Shown: positions 1 to 7,563 of the stretch, in pieces
How positions within the stretch are numbered: the first letter of the stretch is position 1
How the letters are laid out: each line of letters starts with the position of its first letter
Assembly (NCBI GenBank): GCA_021808205.1
Contig: JAKBCD010000047.1
Coordinates: forward strand, 1 to 8,175
Source: Pseudomonadota bacterium
Lineage (GTDB): Bacteria > Pseudomonadota > Alphaproteobacteria > Acetobacterales > Acetobacteraceae
Direction of reading: 5' to 3'
Length of the DNA: 8,175 nucleotides
Position numbers and translations under genes: made by a program
Notes under the pieces: generated by a model
The model's input: only the letters and a program-made list of their open reading frames with translations
The model's database searches: none
Told to the model about the DNA's origin: nothing

Positions 1-56
1 CGAGCGATTCGAAAGTCTGAATCGCGCTCTACCTCATTGATTTAGAGACGGATTCA

Positions 57-95
57 GATTTTAGACCGGATCACAACGTGATCCGGTCTAAAATC
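57..95. repeat. Perfect 18-base-pair hairpin inside the nested element
   Basis: Bases 57-74 pair perfectly with 78-95 around the loop AAC (75-77). The stem contains the core GACCGGATCAC. It has no flanking T-run of useful length on either strand, so it is not a standard intrinsic terminator. Such long, tight, perfect palindromes are typical of dispersed intergenic repeats in alphaproteobacteria; membership of a named family was not checked. Confidence 0.85.
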
Positions 96-148
96 ATCCG
101 GCTCTAGGCTTATGCTTGGCGCGTGGCCGCCCCGCCAGCCCCACGCGC

Positions 149-197
149 GATACCAGCGGGCATAAAAGATGAGTCATCCTTCATGCCCGCTGGTATC
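149..197. repeat. Long hairpin, third arm of the nested element
   Basis: Bases 149-163 pair perfectly with 183-197. Pairing continues inward (165/181, 166/180, 168-171/175-178), interrupted only by A164/C182 and A167/C179. On the minus strand these two positions become U-G wobbles, giving an unbroken 23-pair RNA stem with a 3-base loop. The hairpin abuts the preceding 119-148 hairpin and the right outer arm with no spacer bases. Confidence 0.8.
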
Positions 198-233
198 AAT
201 CAATGAAGTAGAGCGCGATTCAGACTTTCGAAT

Positions 234-250
234 CGCTCGCAAAGCGAGCG
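234..250. repeat. Small GC-rich hairpin overlapping the right edge of the element
   Basis: CGCTCGC (234-240) pairs with GCGAGCG (244-250) around AAA. Its left arm is also the terminal part of the outer 198-239 arm, so this hairpin and the base of the long stem are mutually exclusive. Bases 251-278, between this and the next hairpin, show no feature that I can name. Confidence 0.6.
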
Positions 251-278
251 CATCTCAAGTCATCGCGCCCAAGCAAAT

Positions 279-310
279 TTAGAGCGTTTCCGATTGATCG
301 GAAACTCTAA
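279..310 (-). terminator. Terminator-like hairpin just downstream of pckA
   Basis: TTTCCGAT (287-294) pairs with ATCGGAAA (297-304) around a 2-base loop. After a 2-base bulge (285-286) the stem continues as 279-284 with 305-310. It starts 6 bases after the pckA stop codon. Read in the pckA direction, the stem is followed by a short AATTT stretch, a weak U-tract, so intrinsic termination is plausible but not strong. The stem may instead be a dispersed palindromic repeat: it shares TAGAGCG (280-286) with the neighbouring element (209-215). Confidence 0.5.
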
Positions 311-316
311 GCGGGT

Positions 317-1933
<1,617 letters not shown>

Positions 1934-1972
1934 GCCGGGTCGTCCTCTGCTACAGGTCAGGTTGCTCCGGCC

Positions 1973-2003
1973 TTCATAAGCACACGCCGCCCCCCGGCTT
2001 CAA
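1973..2003 (-). promoter_or_regulatory. Weak candidate promoter for pckA
   Basis: In the 72-base gap upstream of pckA the minus strand carries TTGAAG (1998-2003) and TATGAA (1973-1978) separated by 19 bases, or 18 if TTATGA is taken as the -10. Spacing is slightly long and the match is loose. pckA could equally be transcribed from upstream of the preceding gene. Confidence 0.22.
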
Positions 2004-2005
2004 CC

Positions 2006-2488
2006 TCAACCGTCATGTAAAACTGCACAAATTTCGTGCTGCAGCGCGGCAACATCCAAAACGCAAGCATTGCCGAAGCCGCCTATATACTGCGCGGCCG
2101 CAACGGCAACCCTCCAGAACGCGAAATCTGCGAATCCGGCATAGGCGGCCGCGTAGGGATGTGCCTGCAGGTAGCGCGCCCGTAACGCTCCGGTGGCTTC
2201 TATTTGCGCCGCGGTGCCGCTGAGCGTGAGCCGCGGCGCGGTCTGCGGGTTTTCATCCACGGCCTGGCCGGTTAACAGCAGGGCGCAGGCCGGGCTGGCG
2301 CGCAAATGCCTGGTATGCGCGGCCAGTGCCGAGAGCAGCAGTACCGGCGCGCCATCCGCATCCCAGCCCGGGGTAACCAGCGAGGCATGGGGCATCCCGC
2401 CATGCATTGTGGCCAAGGCCGCGCTTTTTACCCCCGCCGCCAGCGCTGCCGCTGCTTTAAGCCGCGCCGCCACTTGATTTGCTGCCAT
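2006..2488 (-). CDS. HugZ-like / pyridoxamine 5'-phosphate oxidase-related flavin split-barrel protein
   Basis: The 160-residue product looks like the split-barrel domain of the HugZ / PNPOx-like FMN-binding family. The N-terminal part carries the barrel strands (SAALATMHGGMPHASLVTPG, about 22-41, then APVLLLSALAAHTRHL, 47-62), and the C-terminal part has the characteristic HPYAAAYAGFADFAFWRV (110-127) and IGGFG (135-139) stretch. Family members bind flavin and some HugZ proteins bind or degrade heme. This one ends soon after the barrel and lacks the C-terminal DUF2470-like extension that carries the heme ligand in longer HugZ proteins, so heme degradation should not be assumed. I chose ATG at 2486-2488 because AGGGAG lies 10 bases upstream and the protein then begins like its relatives (MAANQVAARL). 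An upstream start at 2557 would overlap the start of chvI. It is divergent from chvI and probably cotranscribed with, or simply upstream of, pckA. Confidence 0.8.
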   Translation of the reverse strand: MAANQVAARLKAAAALAAGVKSAALATMHGGMPHASLVTPGWDADGAPVLLLSALAAHTRHLRASPACALLLTGQAVDENPQTAPRLTLSGTAAQIEATGALRARYLQAHPYAAAYAGFADFAFWRVAVAAAQYIGGFGNACVLDVAALQHEICAVLHDG

Positions 2489-2544
2489 AATCCGGTCACT
2501 CCCTGAAGGCAGAAAGGCCACATGGCCAAGCATGGGTTGAACCA
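2489..2544. promoter_or_regulatory. Divergent intergenic spacer with a 12-base palindrome
   Basis: These 56 bases must carry 5' signals for both the minus-strand flavin protein gene and chvI, unless a promoter lies inside a coding region. GGCCA (2516-2520) and TGGCC (2523-2527) form a dyad around CA, ending 17 bases before the chvI ATG, which suits an operator for chvI. No clear -35/-10 pair was seen. The chvI ribosome-binding site is also weak: the sequence just before ATG is GGGTTGAACCA, with no GGAGG-like core. Confidence 0.35.
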
Positions 2545-3246
2545 ATGAAGCATACAATCGCCCTCGTCGATGACGACCGCAACATCCTCACCTCGGTGCA
2601 GATGACCCTGGAGGCTGAGGGCTTCCTCGTCCGCACCTATACCGATGGCGAGAGCGCATTGCAGGCCCTGCTGGCCAAACCGGCGGACCTGGCGGTGCTG
2701 GACATAAAAATGCCGCGTATGGACGGGATGGAGCTGCTGCAGAAACTGCGCGCCCGCACCGCCATGCCGGTCATCTTCCTTACCTCGAAGGATGACGAGC
2801 TGGACGAGCTGATGGGGCTGCGCCTGGGGGCGGATGACTACATAACCAAGCCGTTCTCGCAGCGTTTGCTGCTGGAGCGTATCCGCGCCTTGCTGCGCCG
2901 CCATGAATCCACCCGTGCCGAGGCCTCCGGCGCCTCGCCGGCCAGCGTGCTGACGCGCGGCGACCTGACGCTGGACGAGACCAAGCACCAATGCCTGTGG
3001 AAGGGCAAGGATATACAGCTTACCGTGACCGAGTTTTTGCTGGTGAAGGCCCTGGCCCAGCGCCCCGGCATGGTGAAGTCGCGCGACCAGCTTATCGACG
3101 CCGCCTATGGCGAGAACGTGTATGTCGATGACCGCACCATCGACAGCCATGTGAAACGCCTGCGTAAAAAATTCCGCAACGAGGATGGCGAGTTCGACCA
3201 GATTGAGACGCTGTATGGCATTGGCTATCGCTATAAGGATGCCTGA
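2545..3246 (+). CDS. chvI: OmpR-family response regulator of the ChvI / BvrR type
   Basis: The 233-residue product is a two-domain cytoplasmic regulator. The receiver domain (about 1-120) has the acidic triad DDD (9-11), the phosphoacceptor D53 in [12 protein letters not shown]80 and K102 in the TKPF motif. The C-terminal OmpR/PhoB winged helix spans about 137-232, with [11 protein letters not shown] before the recognition region and [16 protein letters not shown] and TLYGIGYRY at the end. The opening [13 protein letters not shown] and the TYTDG stretch are typical of ChvI/BvrR/ExoR-system regulators. In relatives, ChvI phosphorylated by ChvG controls envelope, exopolysaccharide, acid-response and some carbon-metabolism genes; which targets apply here is not visible. 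It is followed directly by the kinase gene, with the kinase frame beginning within a few bases of its TGA stop, so the two are surely cotranscribed and possibly translationally coupled. Confidence 0.93.
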   Translation: MKHTIALVDDDRNILTSVQMTLEAEGFLVRTYTDGESALQALLAKPADLAVLDIKMPRMDGMELLQKLRARTAMPVIFLTSKDDELDELMGLRLGADDYITKPFSQRLLLERIRALLRRHESTRAEASGASPASVLTRGDLTLDETKHQCLWKGKDIQLTVTEFLLVKALAQRPGMVKSRDQLIDAAYGENVYVDDRTIDSHVKRLRKKFRNEDGEFDQIETLYGIGYRYKDA

Positions 3247-3248
3247 TC

Positions 3249-4880
3249 CTGCCCCGTAAGCCCCGCATCTCCCGCCTGCTGCGGGATATTCTCCTCGTCA
3301 ATCTGCTGCCCGTGGCGCTGATTTTCGCGGCGCTGCTCTATTTGGACCAGTACCAGCAAGGGCTGCTCACCGCCGAGGTCTCGGCCCTGCGCGAGCAGGC
3401 GCGCATTTATGCCGGGGCCATCGCCCAGGCAGCGGTGCAGACCAGCAACGGCCAGACCAGCGTGAACCCGGATTTGGCCCAGCCGCTGCTCTATTCCCTC
3501 ACCGCGCCCACGCCCAACGCCCAGGCGCTTATTTACGGGGAAGATGGCACGCTTATCGCCGATTCCCGTGTGCATCCGGGGCAGAACGGCAACATTGTGA
3601 CCGAGCCACTGCCCGCCCCGCCCCCGCCCGGCCTGCTCAGCCGTGCCATCAGCTTCATCTACGACCATCTCTCTGGCTCGGTGATCGGCGCGCAGGATGA
3701 ATCCGGCGTGCTGGGCTCGGGCGCTGGCGAAAACCCGGACACTTTGGGCTGGCAGCCTGATGCGCGCACGGCGCTGGAGCTTACCGCCACCGCGCCCAAC
3801 CAGGAGGCCCCGCCTTTTGTGCGGCGTGACGCCAGCGGCACGCTGCTGATTACCGTGGCCGAGCCCATTACCCAGGGCCAGCAGGTGGTGGGCACGGTGC
3901 TGCTCACGCGTGAGGCCTCGGAGGTGGATAAGGCGGTGCTGGCGGTGCGCATTTCCATTCTGGGCCTGTTCGCGCTGGCGCTGCTGCTTACCGTCATCGT
4001 CTCGTTCTATCTTTCCCGCACCATTGCCAGCCCCATATCGCGCCTGGCCGCGGCGGCGGAGCGTATGCGCGAGGGCCGCACCCGCACCCCGCCTCTGCCT
4101 GATTCGGTAAAGGGCCGGAACGACGAAATCGGCACGCTGGGCCGCACGCTGGAAAGCTCGGCCCAGGCACTATGGGCGCGCATGGACGCCATCGAGAAAT
4201 TCGCCGCCGATGTGAGCCACGAGATCAAGAACCCGCTCTCCTCCATCCGCTCGGCCATCGAGACGCTGACCCGCGTGGAAGACCCGGCCCGCGCCTCGCG
4301 CCTGCTCGCCATTATTACCCAGGACGTAGCGCGGCTGGACCGGCTGATTACCGACATCTCCGACTCATCGCGCCTGGATTCCGAGTTGTCGCGCGCGCGC
4401 CATGAGATTGTGGACATGGCGAAAATGCTTGCCACCCTCGCCGAAATCTATGACGCCACGCGCAAGGAAGGCCAGCCCTTTGTGCTGGTGGAGGCTCCGG
4501 CGGAAGGGCTTTATGTGCGCGGCTCGGAAACGCGGCTGGTGCAGGTGCTGCGCAACCTCATTGGCAATGCCATCTCCTTCTCGCCATCCGGCGGTAAAAT
4601 CTGGTTGCGCGGGCGCGAGACCGGCGGGCTGATCGAGCTTTCGGTAGAGGATGAAGGGCCGGGCATACCGGATGGCAAGCTCGATTCCATCTTCGACCGG
4701 TTTTATTCCGAACGCCCGCAGGCCGAGCAATTCGGTAGCCATTCCGGCCTCGGCCTGTCCATCTCACGCCAGATTGTGGAAGCGCATCACGGCCGGATTT
4801 CCGCCGAGAACAGGCGCGACGAGGATGGAAATATTGTGGGCGCGCGCTTCGTGGTAAGGCTGCCAAAAGCGGGGGAATAG
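3249..4880 (+). CDS. chvG: Membrane sensor histidine kinase of the ChvG / BvrS type; start codon uncertain
   Basis: This is the partner kinase of ChvI. Counting from the CTG at 3249 (543 residues), a basic N-terminus (RKPRISRLLRD) leads into TM1 (about 14-32). A periplasmic sensor of about 200 residues includes a proline-rich stretch (120-128), TM2 lies at about 235-255, then HAMP (256-305), the HisKA box VSHEIKNPL with H324, an N-box (NLIGNA, 436-441), the G1 box DEGPGIP (468-474), FDRFY (482-486) and the G2 box HSGLGLSI (498-505). All catalytic boxes are intact. The start is a problem: the first ATG/GTG/TTG in frame is GTG at 3312, inside TM1, which would remove half of it. The frame is open back to the stop at 3234-3236, and AAGGA (3235-3239) precedes ATC 3246 and CTG 3249 by 6 and 9 bases. 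I extend to 3249 because upstream codons encode the conserved membrane-entry sequence; the exact start is inferred. Confidence 0.9.
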   Translation: MPRKPRISRLLRDILLVNLLPVALIFAALLYLDQYQQGLLTAEVSALREQARIYAGAIAQAAVQTSNGQTSVNPDLAQPLLYSLTAPTPNAQALIYGEDGTLIADSRVHPGQNGNIVTEPLPAPPPPGLLSRAISFIYDHLSGSVIGAQDESGVLGSGAGENPDTLGWQPDARTALELTATAPNQEAPPFVRRDASGTLLITVAEPITQGQQVVGTVLLTREASEVDKAVLAVRISILGLFALALLLTVIVSFYLSRTIASPISRLAAAAERMREGRTRTPPLPDSVKGRNDEIGTLGRTLESSAQALWARMDAIEKFAADVSHEIKNPLSSIRSAIETLTRVEDPARASRLLAIITQDVARLDRLITDISDSSRLDSELSRARHEIVDMAKMLATLAEIYDATRKEGQPFVLVEAPAEGLYVRGSETRLVQVLRNLIGNAISFSPSGGKIWLRGRETGGLIELSVEDEGPGIPDGKLDSIFDRFYSERPQAEQFGSHSGLGLSISRQIVEAHHGRISAENRRDEDGNIVGARFVVRLPKAGE

Positions 4881-4892
4881 GTTCAACCCGCT
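4868..4892 (-). terminator. Possible terminator of the etfB-etfA-hydroxyacyl-CoA dehydrogenase operon
   Basis: AGCGGG (4868-4873) pairs with CCCGCT (4887-4892) around a 13-base loop. On the minus strand the stem is followed by TTTT (4865-4868; the first T is also the last base of the stem). It lies 20 bases beyond the dehydrogenase stop codon and overlaps the last codons of chvG. The long loop and short T-run make it a modest candidate. No T-run follows it on the plus strand, so it would not serve chvG. Confidence 0.4.
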
Positions 4893-4911
4893 CGGACAGG
4901 CTTTCGCATCC

Positions 4912-5784
4912 CTACCGCGCCGGCTTCGGTGGAGTGCTGGAATAATCGTAGAATCCGCGCCCGGTTTTGCGGCCATACCACCCGGCTTCCACATATTTAA
5001 TCAGCAGCGGGCAGGGGCGGTATTTGTCGCCCAGCTCGGCATGGAACACCTGCATGATGGAAAGCAGCGTCTCCAGCCCCACGAAATCGGCCAGTTCCAG
5101 CGGGCCCATCGGGTGGTTGGCGCCCAGCTTCAGGCCCGTGTCGATCGACTCGACCGTGCCCACCCCTTCATGCAGCGCCACGATGGCCTCGTTCAGCAAC
5201 ATGCAGAGCACGCGGTTGACGATAAAGCCTGGCGCGTCATGGGCGGTGATGGCGGTTTTGTTCAGCTTGCCCGCCAGGGCCAGAACAGTCTGGTAGGTCT
5301 CTTCCGAGGTGGCGAGGCCGCGGGTGATTTCCAGCAGCTTCATCATCGGCACCGGGTTGAAGAAATGCAGCCCGACGAATTTATCGGCCCGGCCCGAGAA
5401 GGCGGCGAGCTTGGTGATGGAGATGGAGGAGGTGTTGGAGGCCAGGATGGCATCCGGCTTCAATACCGGGGCCAGCTCCTGATAGATGGCTTGTTTGATC
5501 TCGATGCGCTCGGGCACCGCCTCGATCACGAGGTCGGCGGCGGCGAGCGGATGGTAATCGGCATTCGTGGTGAGGCGGGCAAGCGCCGCCGCCCTGGCTT
5601 CCGCCGTCAGGCTGCCTTTGGCCACTTGCCGGTCCATATTCTTGGTAATGGTGGCGAGCGCCTTGGGCAGCGCATCGGGGAAGGTATCCACCAGGATCAC
5701 GTCAAAACCGGACATCACCGCCGCGTGGGCGATGCCGTTACCCATAAGCCCCGCGCCGATGACGCCGATTTTGCTGATACTCAT
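4912..5784 (-). CDS. 3-hydroxyacyl-CoA (3-hydroxybutyryl-CoA) dehydrogenase
   Basis: The 290-residue product is a full-length soluble single-function dehydrogenase, oxidising (S)-3-hydroxyacyl-CoA to 3-oxoacyl-CoA with NAD(P), or running in reverse. The N-terminal Rossmann fold opens with [13 protein letters not shown] (7-19; glycines 10, 12, 15), followed by the VIEAVPE strand (86-92) and SNTSS (116-120). The catalytic dyad is visible as H140 in GLHFFNPVP and E152 in LLEITRG. The C-terminal helical domain has APGFIVNR (184-191) and [17 protein letters not shown] (221-237). Length fits the Hbd/PaaH group of about 280-295 residues rather than the fused FadB/FadJ proteins. The start ATG is only 2 bases beyond the etfA stop, so it is the last gene of an etfB-etfA operon, a common arrangement in which ETF takes electrons from the acyl-CoA dehydrogenase acting two steps earlier. 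Whether C4 or longer substrates are preferred cannot be told from sequence. Confidence 0.94.
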   Translation of the reverse strand: MSISKIGVIGAGLMGNGIAHAAVMSGFDVILVDTFPDALPKALATITKNMDRQVAKGSLTAEARAAALARLTTNADYHPLAAADLVIEAVPERIEIKQAIYQELAPVLKPDAILASNTSSISITKLAAFSGRADKFVGLHFFNPVPMMKLLEITRGLATSEETYQTVLALAGKLNKTAITAHDAPGFIVNRVLCMLLNEAIVALHEGVGTVESIDTGLKLGANHPMGPLELADFVGLETLLSIMQVFHAELGDKYRPCPLLIKYVEAGWYGRKTGRGFYDYSSTPPKPAR

Positions 5785-5786
5785 GA

Positions 5787-6719
5787 TTACAGCGCCTTTT
5801 CCAGTTCGGGCAGCACGGTGAACAGATCGCCGACCAGGCCGTAATCGGCGACCTGGAAGATCGGCGCGTCCTCATCCTTGTTGATGGCGACGATGACCTT
5901 GGAGTCCTTCATGCCCGCCAGGTGCTGGATGGCGCCGGAGATGCCCACCGCGATGTAGAGCTGCGGCGCGACGATCTTGCCGGTCTGGCCCACCTGGTAG
6001 TCATTCGGCACGTAGCCCGCGTCCACGGCCGCGCGCGAGGCGCCGACGGCGGCGCCCAGCTTGTCGGCAATCGGGTCGATGAGCTTGGTGAAGTTCTCGC
6101 CATTCTGCATGCCGCGCCCGCCGGAGATGATGATCTTGGCGGCGGTCAGCTCGGGGCGCTCGCTCTTGGAAAGCTCGGAGCCAATATATTTGGACTTCGT
6201 ACCGGCGGCGGGCGCCGAAACGTTCTCGATGGCGGCGGAGCCACCCTCGGCGGCGGCGGGGTCGAAGGACGAGGCGCGGACCGTCAGCACCTTTTTGGCG
6301 TCGGACGACTTGACGGTGGCCAGCGCGTTACCGGCATAAATGGGGCGCACGAAGGTATCGGCATCCACCACGCCGGAAATGTCCGAGATTACCTGCACGT
6401 CCAGCAGCGCGGCAACGCGGGGCAGGGTGTTTTTGCCCGCGGCGGTGGCGGCTTGCAGAATGTGGCTGTAATGCGGCGCCAAAGCCACCAGCAGCGCGGC
6501 GGTCGGCTCGGCCATTTCATGCGTCAGCGAGGCATCATCGGCCACCAGGACCTTGGACACACCGGCGATTTTGGCGGCGGCGGCGGGGGCATCGCCCACA
6601 TTGCTACCCGCGATCAGCACATGCACATCCCCACCCAGTTTGGCGGCGGCGGCCACGGCCGAGCGGGCTGGCTGCTTGATGCCGGAGGCATCGAAATCGA
6701 GAACAACGAGAGAAGTCAT
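5787..6719 (-). CDS. etfA: Electron transfer flavoprotein subunit alpha
   Basis: EtfA binds the redox-active FAD of the ETF heterodimer, which carries electrons from acyl-CoA and other flavin dehydrogenases to ETF-ubiquinone oxidoreductase. The 310-residue length is normal. Domain I (about 1-185) has the nucleotide-binding-like fold with [17 protein letters not shown] (91-107) and [10 protein letters not shown] (123-132). Domain II carries the FAD contacts: SGGRGM (199-204), [11 protein letters not shown] (226-236), GQTGK (244-248), GISGAIQH (259-266), [11 protein letters not shown] (278-288) and ADYGLVGD (291-298). All look intact. These features fit the housekeeping ETF of fatty-acid oxidation; no extra ferredoxin domain of the FixB/bifurcating kind is present. 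It begins 4 bases after the etfB stop and ends 2 bases before the next gene, so tight cotranscription and probable translational coupling are expected. Confidence 0.97.
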   Translation of the reverse strand: MTSLVVLDFDASGIKQPARSAVAAAAKLGGDVHVLIAGSNVGDAPAAAAKIAGVSKVLVADDASLTHEMAEPTAALLVALAPHYSHILQAATAAGKNTLPRVAALLDVQVISDISGVVDADTFVRPIYAGNALATVKSSDAKKVLTVRASSFDPAAAEGGSAAIENVSAPAAGTKSKYIGSELSKSERPELTAAKIIISGGRGMQNGENFTKLIDPIADKLGAAVGASRAAVDAGYVPNDYQVGQTGKIVAPQLYIAVGISGAIQHLAGMKDSKVIVAINKDEDAPIFQVADYGLVGDLFTVLPELEKAL

Positions 6720-6723
6720 GGCG

Positions 6724-7473
6724 TTAGATCACTTTCGCTTCGTTACGCAGTTTTTCGACGAGTGTGGCCACATCCGGCACTTTTATGCCAGCCTTGCGGC
6801 CGGGCGGCTCGGAAACACTGACCATGGTGAGGCGCGGGGTGACATCCACGCCCAGATCGGCGGGTTTGAGGATGTCGATCTGCTTCTTGCGCGCCTTCAT
6901 GATGTTGGGGAGCGAGGCGTAGCGCGGCTCGTTCAGGCGGAGGTCGGCGGTGACCACGGCGGGGAGCGCCAGCTCCACCGTCTCCAGCCCGCCATCCACT
7001 TCGCGCGTTACGGTGGCCTTGCCATCGGCAATTTCCACCTTGGAGGCGAACGTGCCCTGCGGCCAGCCCAGCAGCGCCGCCAGCATCTGGCCGGTGGCGT
7101 TCATGTCGTCGTCAATGGCCTGCTTGCCCAGAATGACGAGTTCGGCGCCTTCCTTGGCCGCCAGCTCCTTCAGCAGCTTGGCCACGGCCAGCGGCTCCAC
7201 GGCCACATCGGTTTCCACCAGCACGCCACGGTCGGCCCCCATGGCCAAAGCGGTGCGGATGGTCTCCTGCGCCTGGTTCACGCCGATGGAAACGGCCACG
7301 ATCTCGGTGGCGATGCCTTTTTCCTTCAGGCGCACGGCTTCCTCGACGGCAATCTCGTCAAACGGGTTCATCGACATTTTCACGCCGGCGGTTTCAACCC
7401 CGGACTTGTCCGACTTCACCCGGACCTTCACGTTGTAATCGACAACGCGCTTAACGGCGACCAGAAGTTTCAT
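6724..7473 (-). CDS. etfB: Electron transfer flavoprotein subunit beta
   Basis: EtfB is the AMP-binding partner that completes the ETF heterodimer with EtfA. The 249-residue product shows the family pattern: [20 protein letters not shown] at the start, [19 protein letters not shown] (35-53), AMGADRG (77-83), [14 protein letters not shown] (116-129) and the EtfB signature running from [16 protein letters not shown] (174-189) into NIMKARKK (190-197). The lysine and arginine residues just after the signature form the recognition loop region used for docking on dehydrogenases. Length is standard and no residue stands out as missing. It is the first gene of the operon, with about 90 bases of upstream sequence holding a candidate promoter. 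Only a loose AGAGA-type ribosome-binding site precedes the ATG at 7471-7473. Confidence 0.97.
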   Translation of the reverse strand: MKLLVAVKRVVDYNVKVRVKSDKSGVETAGVKMSMNPFDEIAVEEAVRLKEKGIATEIVAVSIGVNQAQETIRTALAMGADRGVLVETDVAVEPLAVAKLLKELAAKEGAELVILGKQAIDDDMNATGQMLAALLGWPQGTFASKVEIADGKATVTREVDGGLETVELALPAVVTADLRLNEPRYASLPNIMKARKKQIDILKPADLGVDVTPRLTMVSVSEPPGRKAGIKVPDVATLVEKLRNEAKVI

Positions 7474-7520
7474 CTCTATTCTCTACCTTATAGCTTATGC
7501 CCGAAAACTTAAGTGCGGCC

Positions 7521-7548
7521 TTGATATTGGATGTTGCTGCACATGCAA
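7521..7548 (-). promoter_or_regulatory. Candidate promoter and half-site dyad upstream of etfB
   Basis: In the 90-base gap between the aminotransferase stop and etfB, the minus strand has TTGCAT (7543-7548) and TATCAA (7521-7526) with a 16-base spacer, about 50 bases from the etfB start. Overlapping the -35 is TTGC-N7-GCAA (7534-7548), a small dyad of the size bound by dimeric repressors, but only four bases per arm match. Both assignments are weak. Confidence 0.28.
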
Positions 7549-7563
7549 AGCCCACAGGGGCAA

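Larger units (their letters stand above)
1..239. repeat. Nested palindromic element: 42-base inverted repeat enclosing three hairpins
   Basis: Bases 1-42 are the reverse complement of 198-239 with a single mismatch (C33 opposite A207). Between the arms lie three further dyads: 57-74/78-95 (18 pairs, perfect, 3-base loop), 119-126/141-148 (8 pairs) and 149-163/183-197 (15 perfect pairs, extendable inward). The second and third hairpins abut, and the third abuts the right outer arm, so the whole folds as a branched, cloverleaf-like structure. The octamer GATTCAGA or its complement occurs at 16-23, 51-58 and 217-224. No open reading frame with gene-like features is seen here. The left arm starts at the window edge, so the true left boundary is unknown. 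It could be a MITE-like element, an alphaproteobacterial intergenic palindromic repeat of the RIME type, or a structured RNA; the dyads are certain, the identity is not. Confidence 0.85.

Noticed and set aside
1..316. A defence system, toxin-antitoxin pair or CRISPR array in the gene-free left end
   Set aside because: No spaced direct repeats and no short gene with a ribosome-binding site are present; the structure is palindromic, not an array.
2489..2557. A longer N-terminus for the flavin split-barrel protein, starting at 2557
   Set aside because: It would overlap the chvI start codon, the extra 23 residues resemble no family N-terminus, and the ATG at 2486-2488 has a good AGGGAG site upstream.
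2428..3150. A 240-codon minus-strand frame across chvI
   Set aside because: It is antisense to a clear response regulator and out of frame with the real flavin-protein gene at its end; the composition is shadow-like.
2534..4889. GGGTTGAACC before chvI and its reverse complement GGTTCAACCC after chvG, as if flanking inverted repeats of a mobile unit
   Set aside because: A 10-base match of this kind is expected many times by chance in 8 kb; no duplication or transposase accompanies it, and the right copy overlaps the chvG stop codon.
5041..5844. A 267-codon plus-strand frame across the dehydrogenase gene
   Set aside because: Its translation is Gly/His/Arg-rich shadow sequence opposite a fully conserved dehydrogenase.
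5922..7512. Two overlapping plus-strand frames of 299 and 319 codons opposite etfA and etfB
   Set aside because: Both are mirror frames of well-conserved ETF genes, with repetitive Gly/His/Gln content and no recognisable domain.
7550..7561. Stem GCCC/GGGC after the aminotransferase as an intrinsic terminator
   Set aside because: Four base pairs and three T residues are too weak to call; noted only as a possible contributor to termination.
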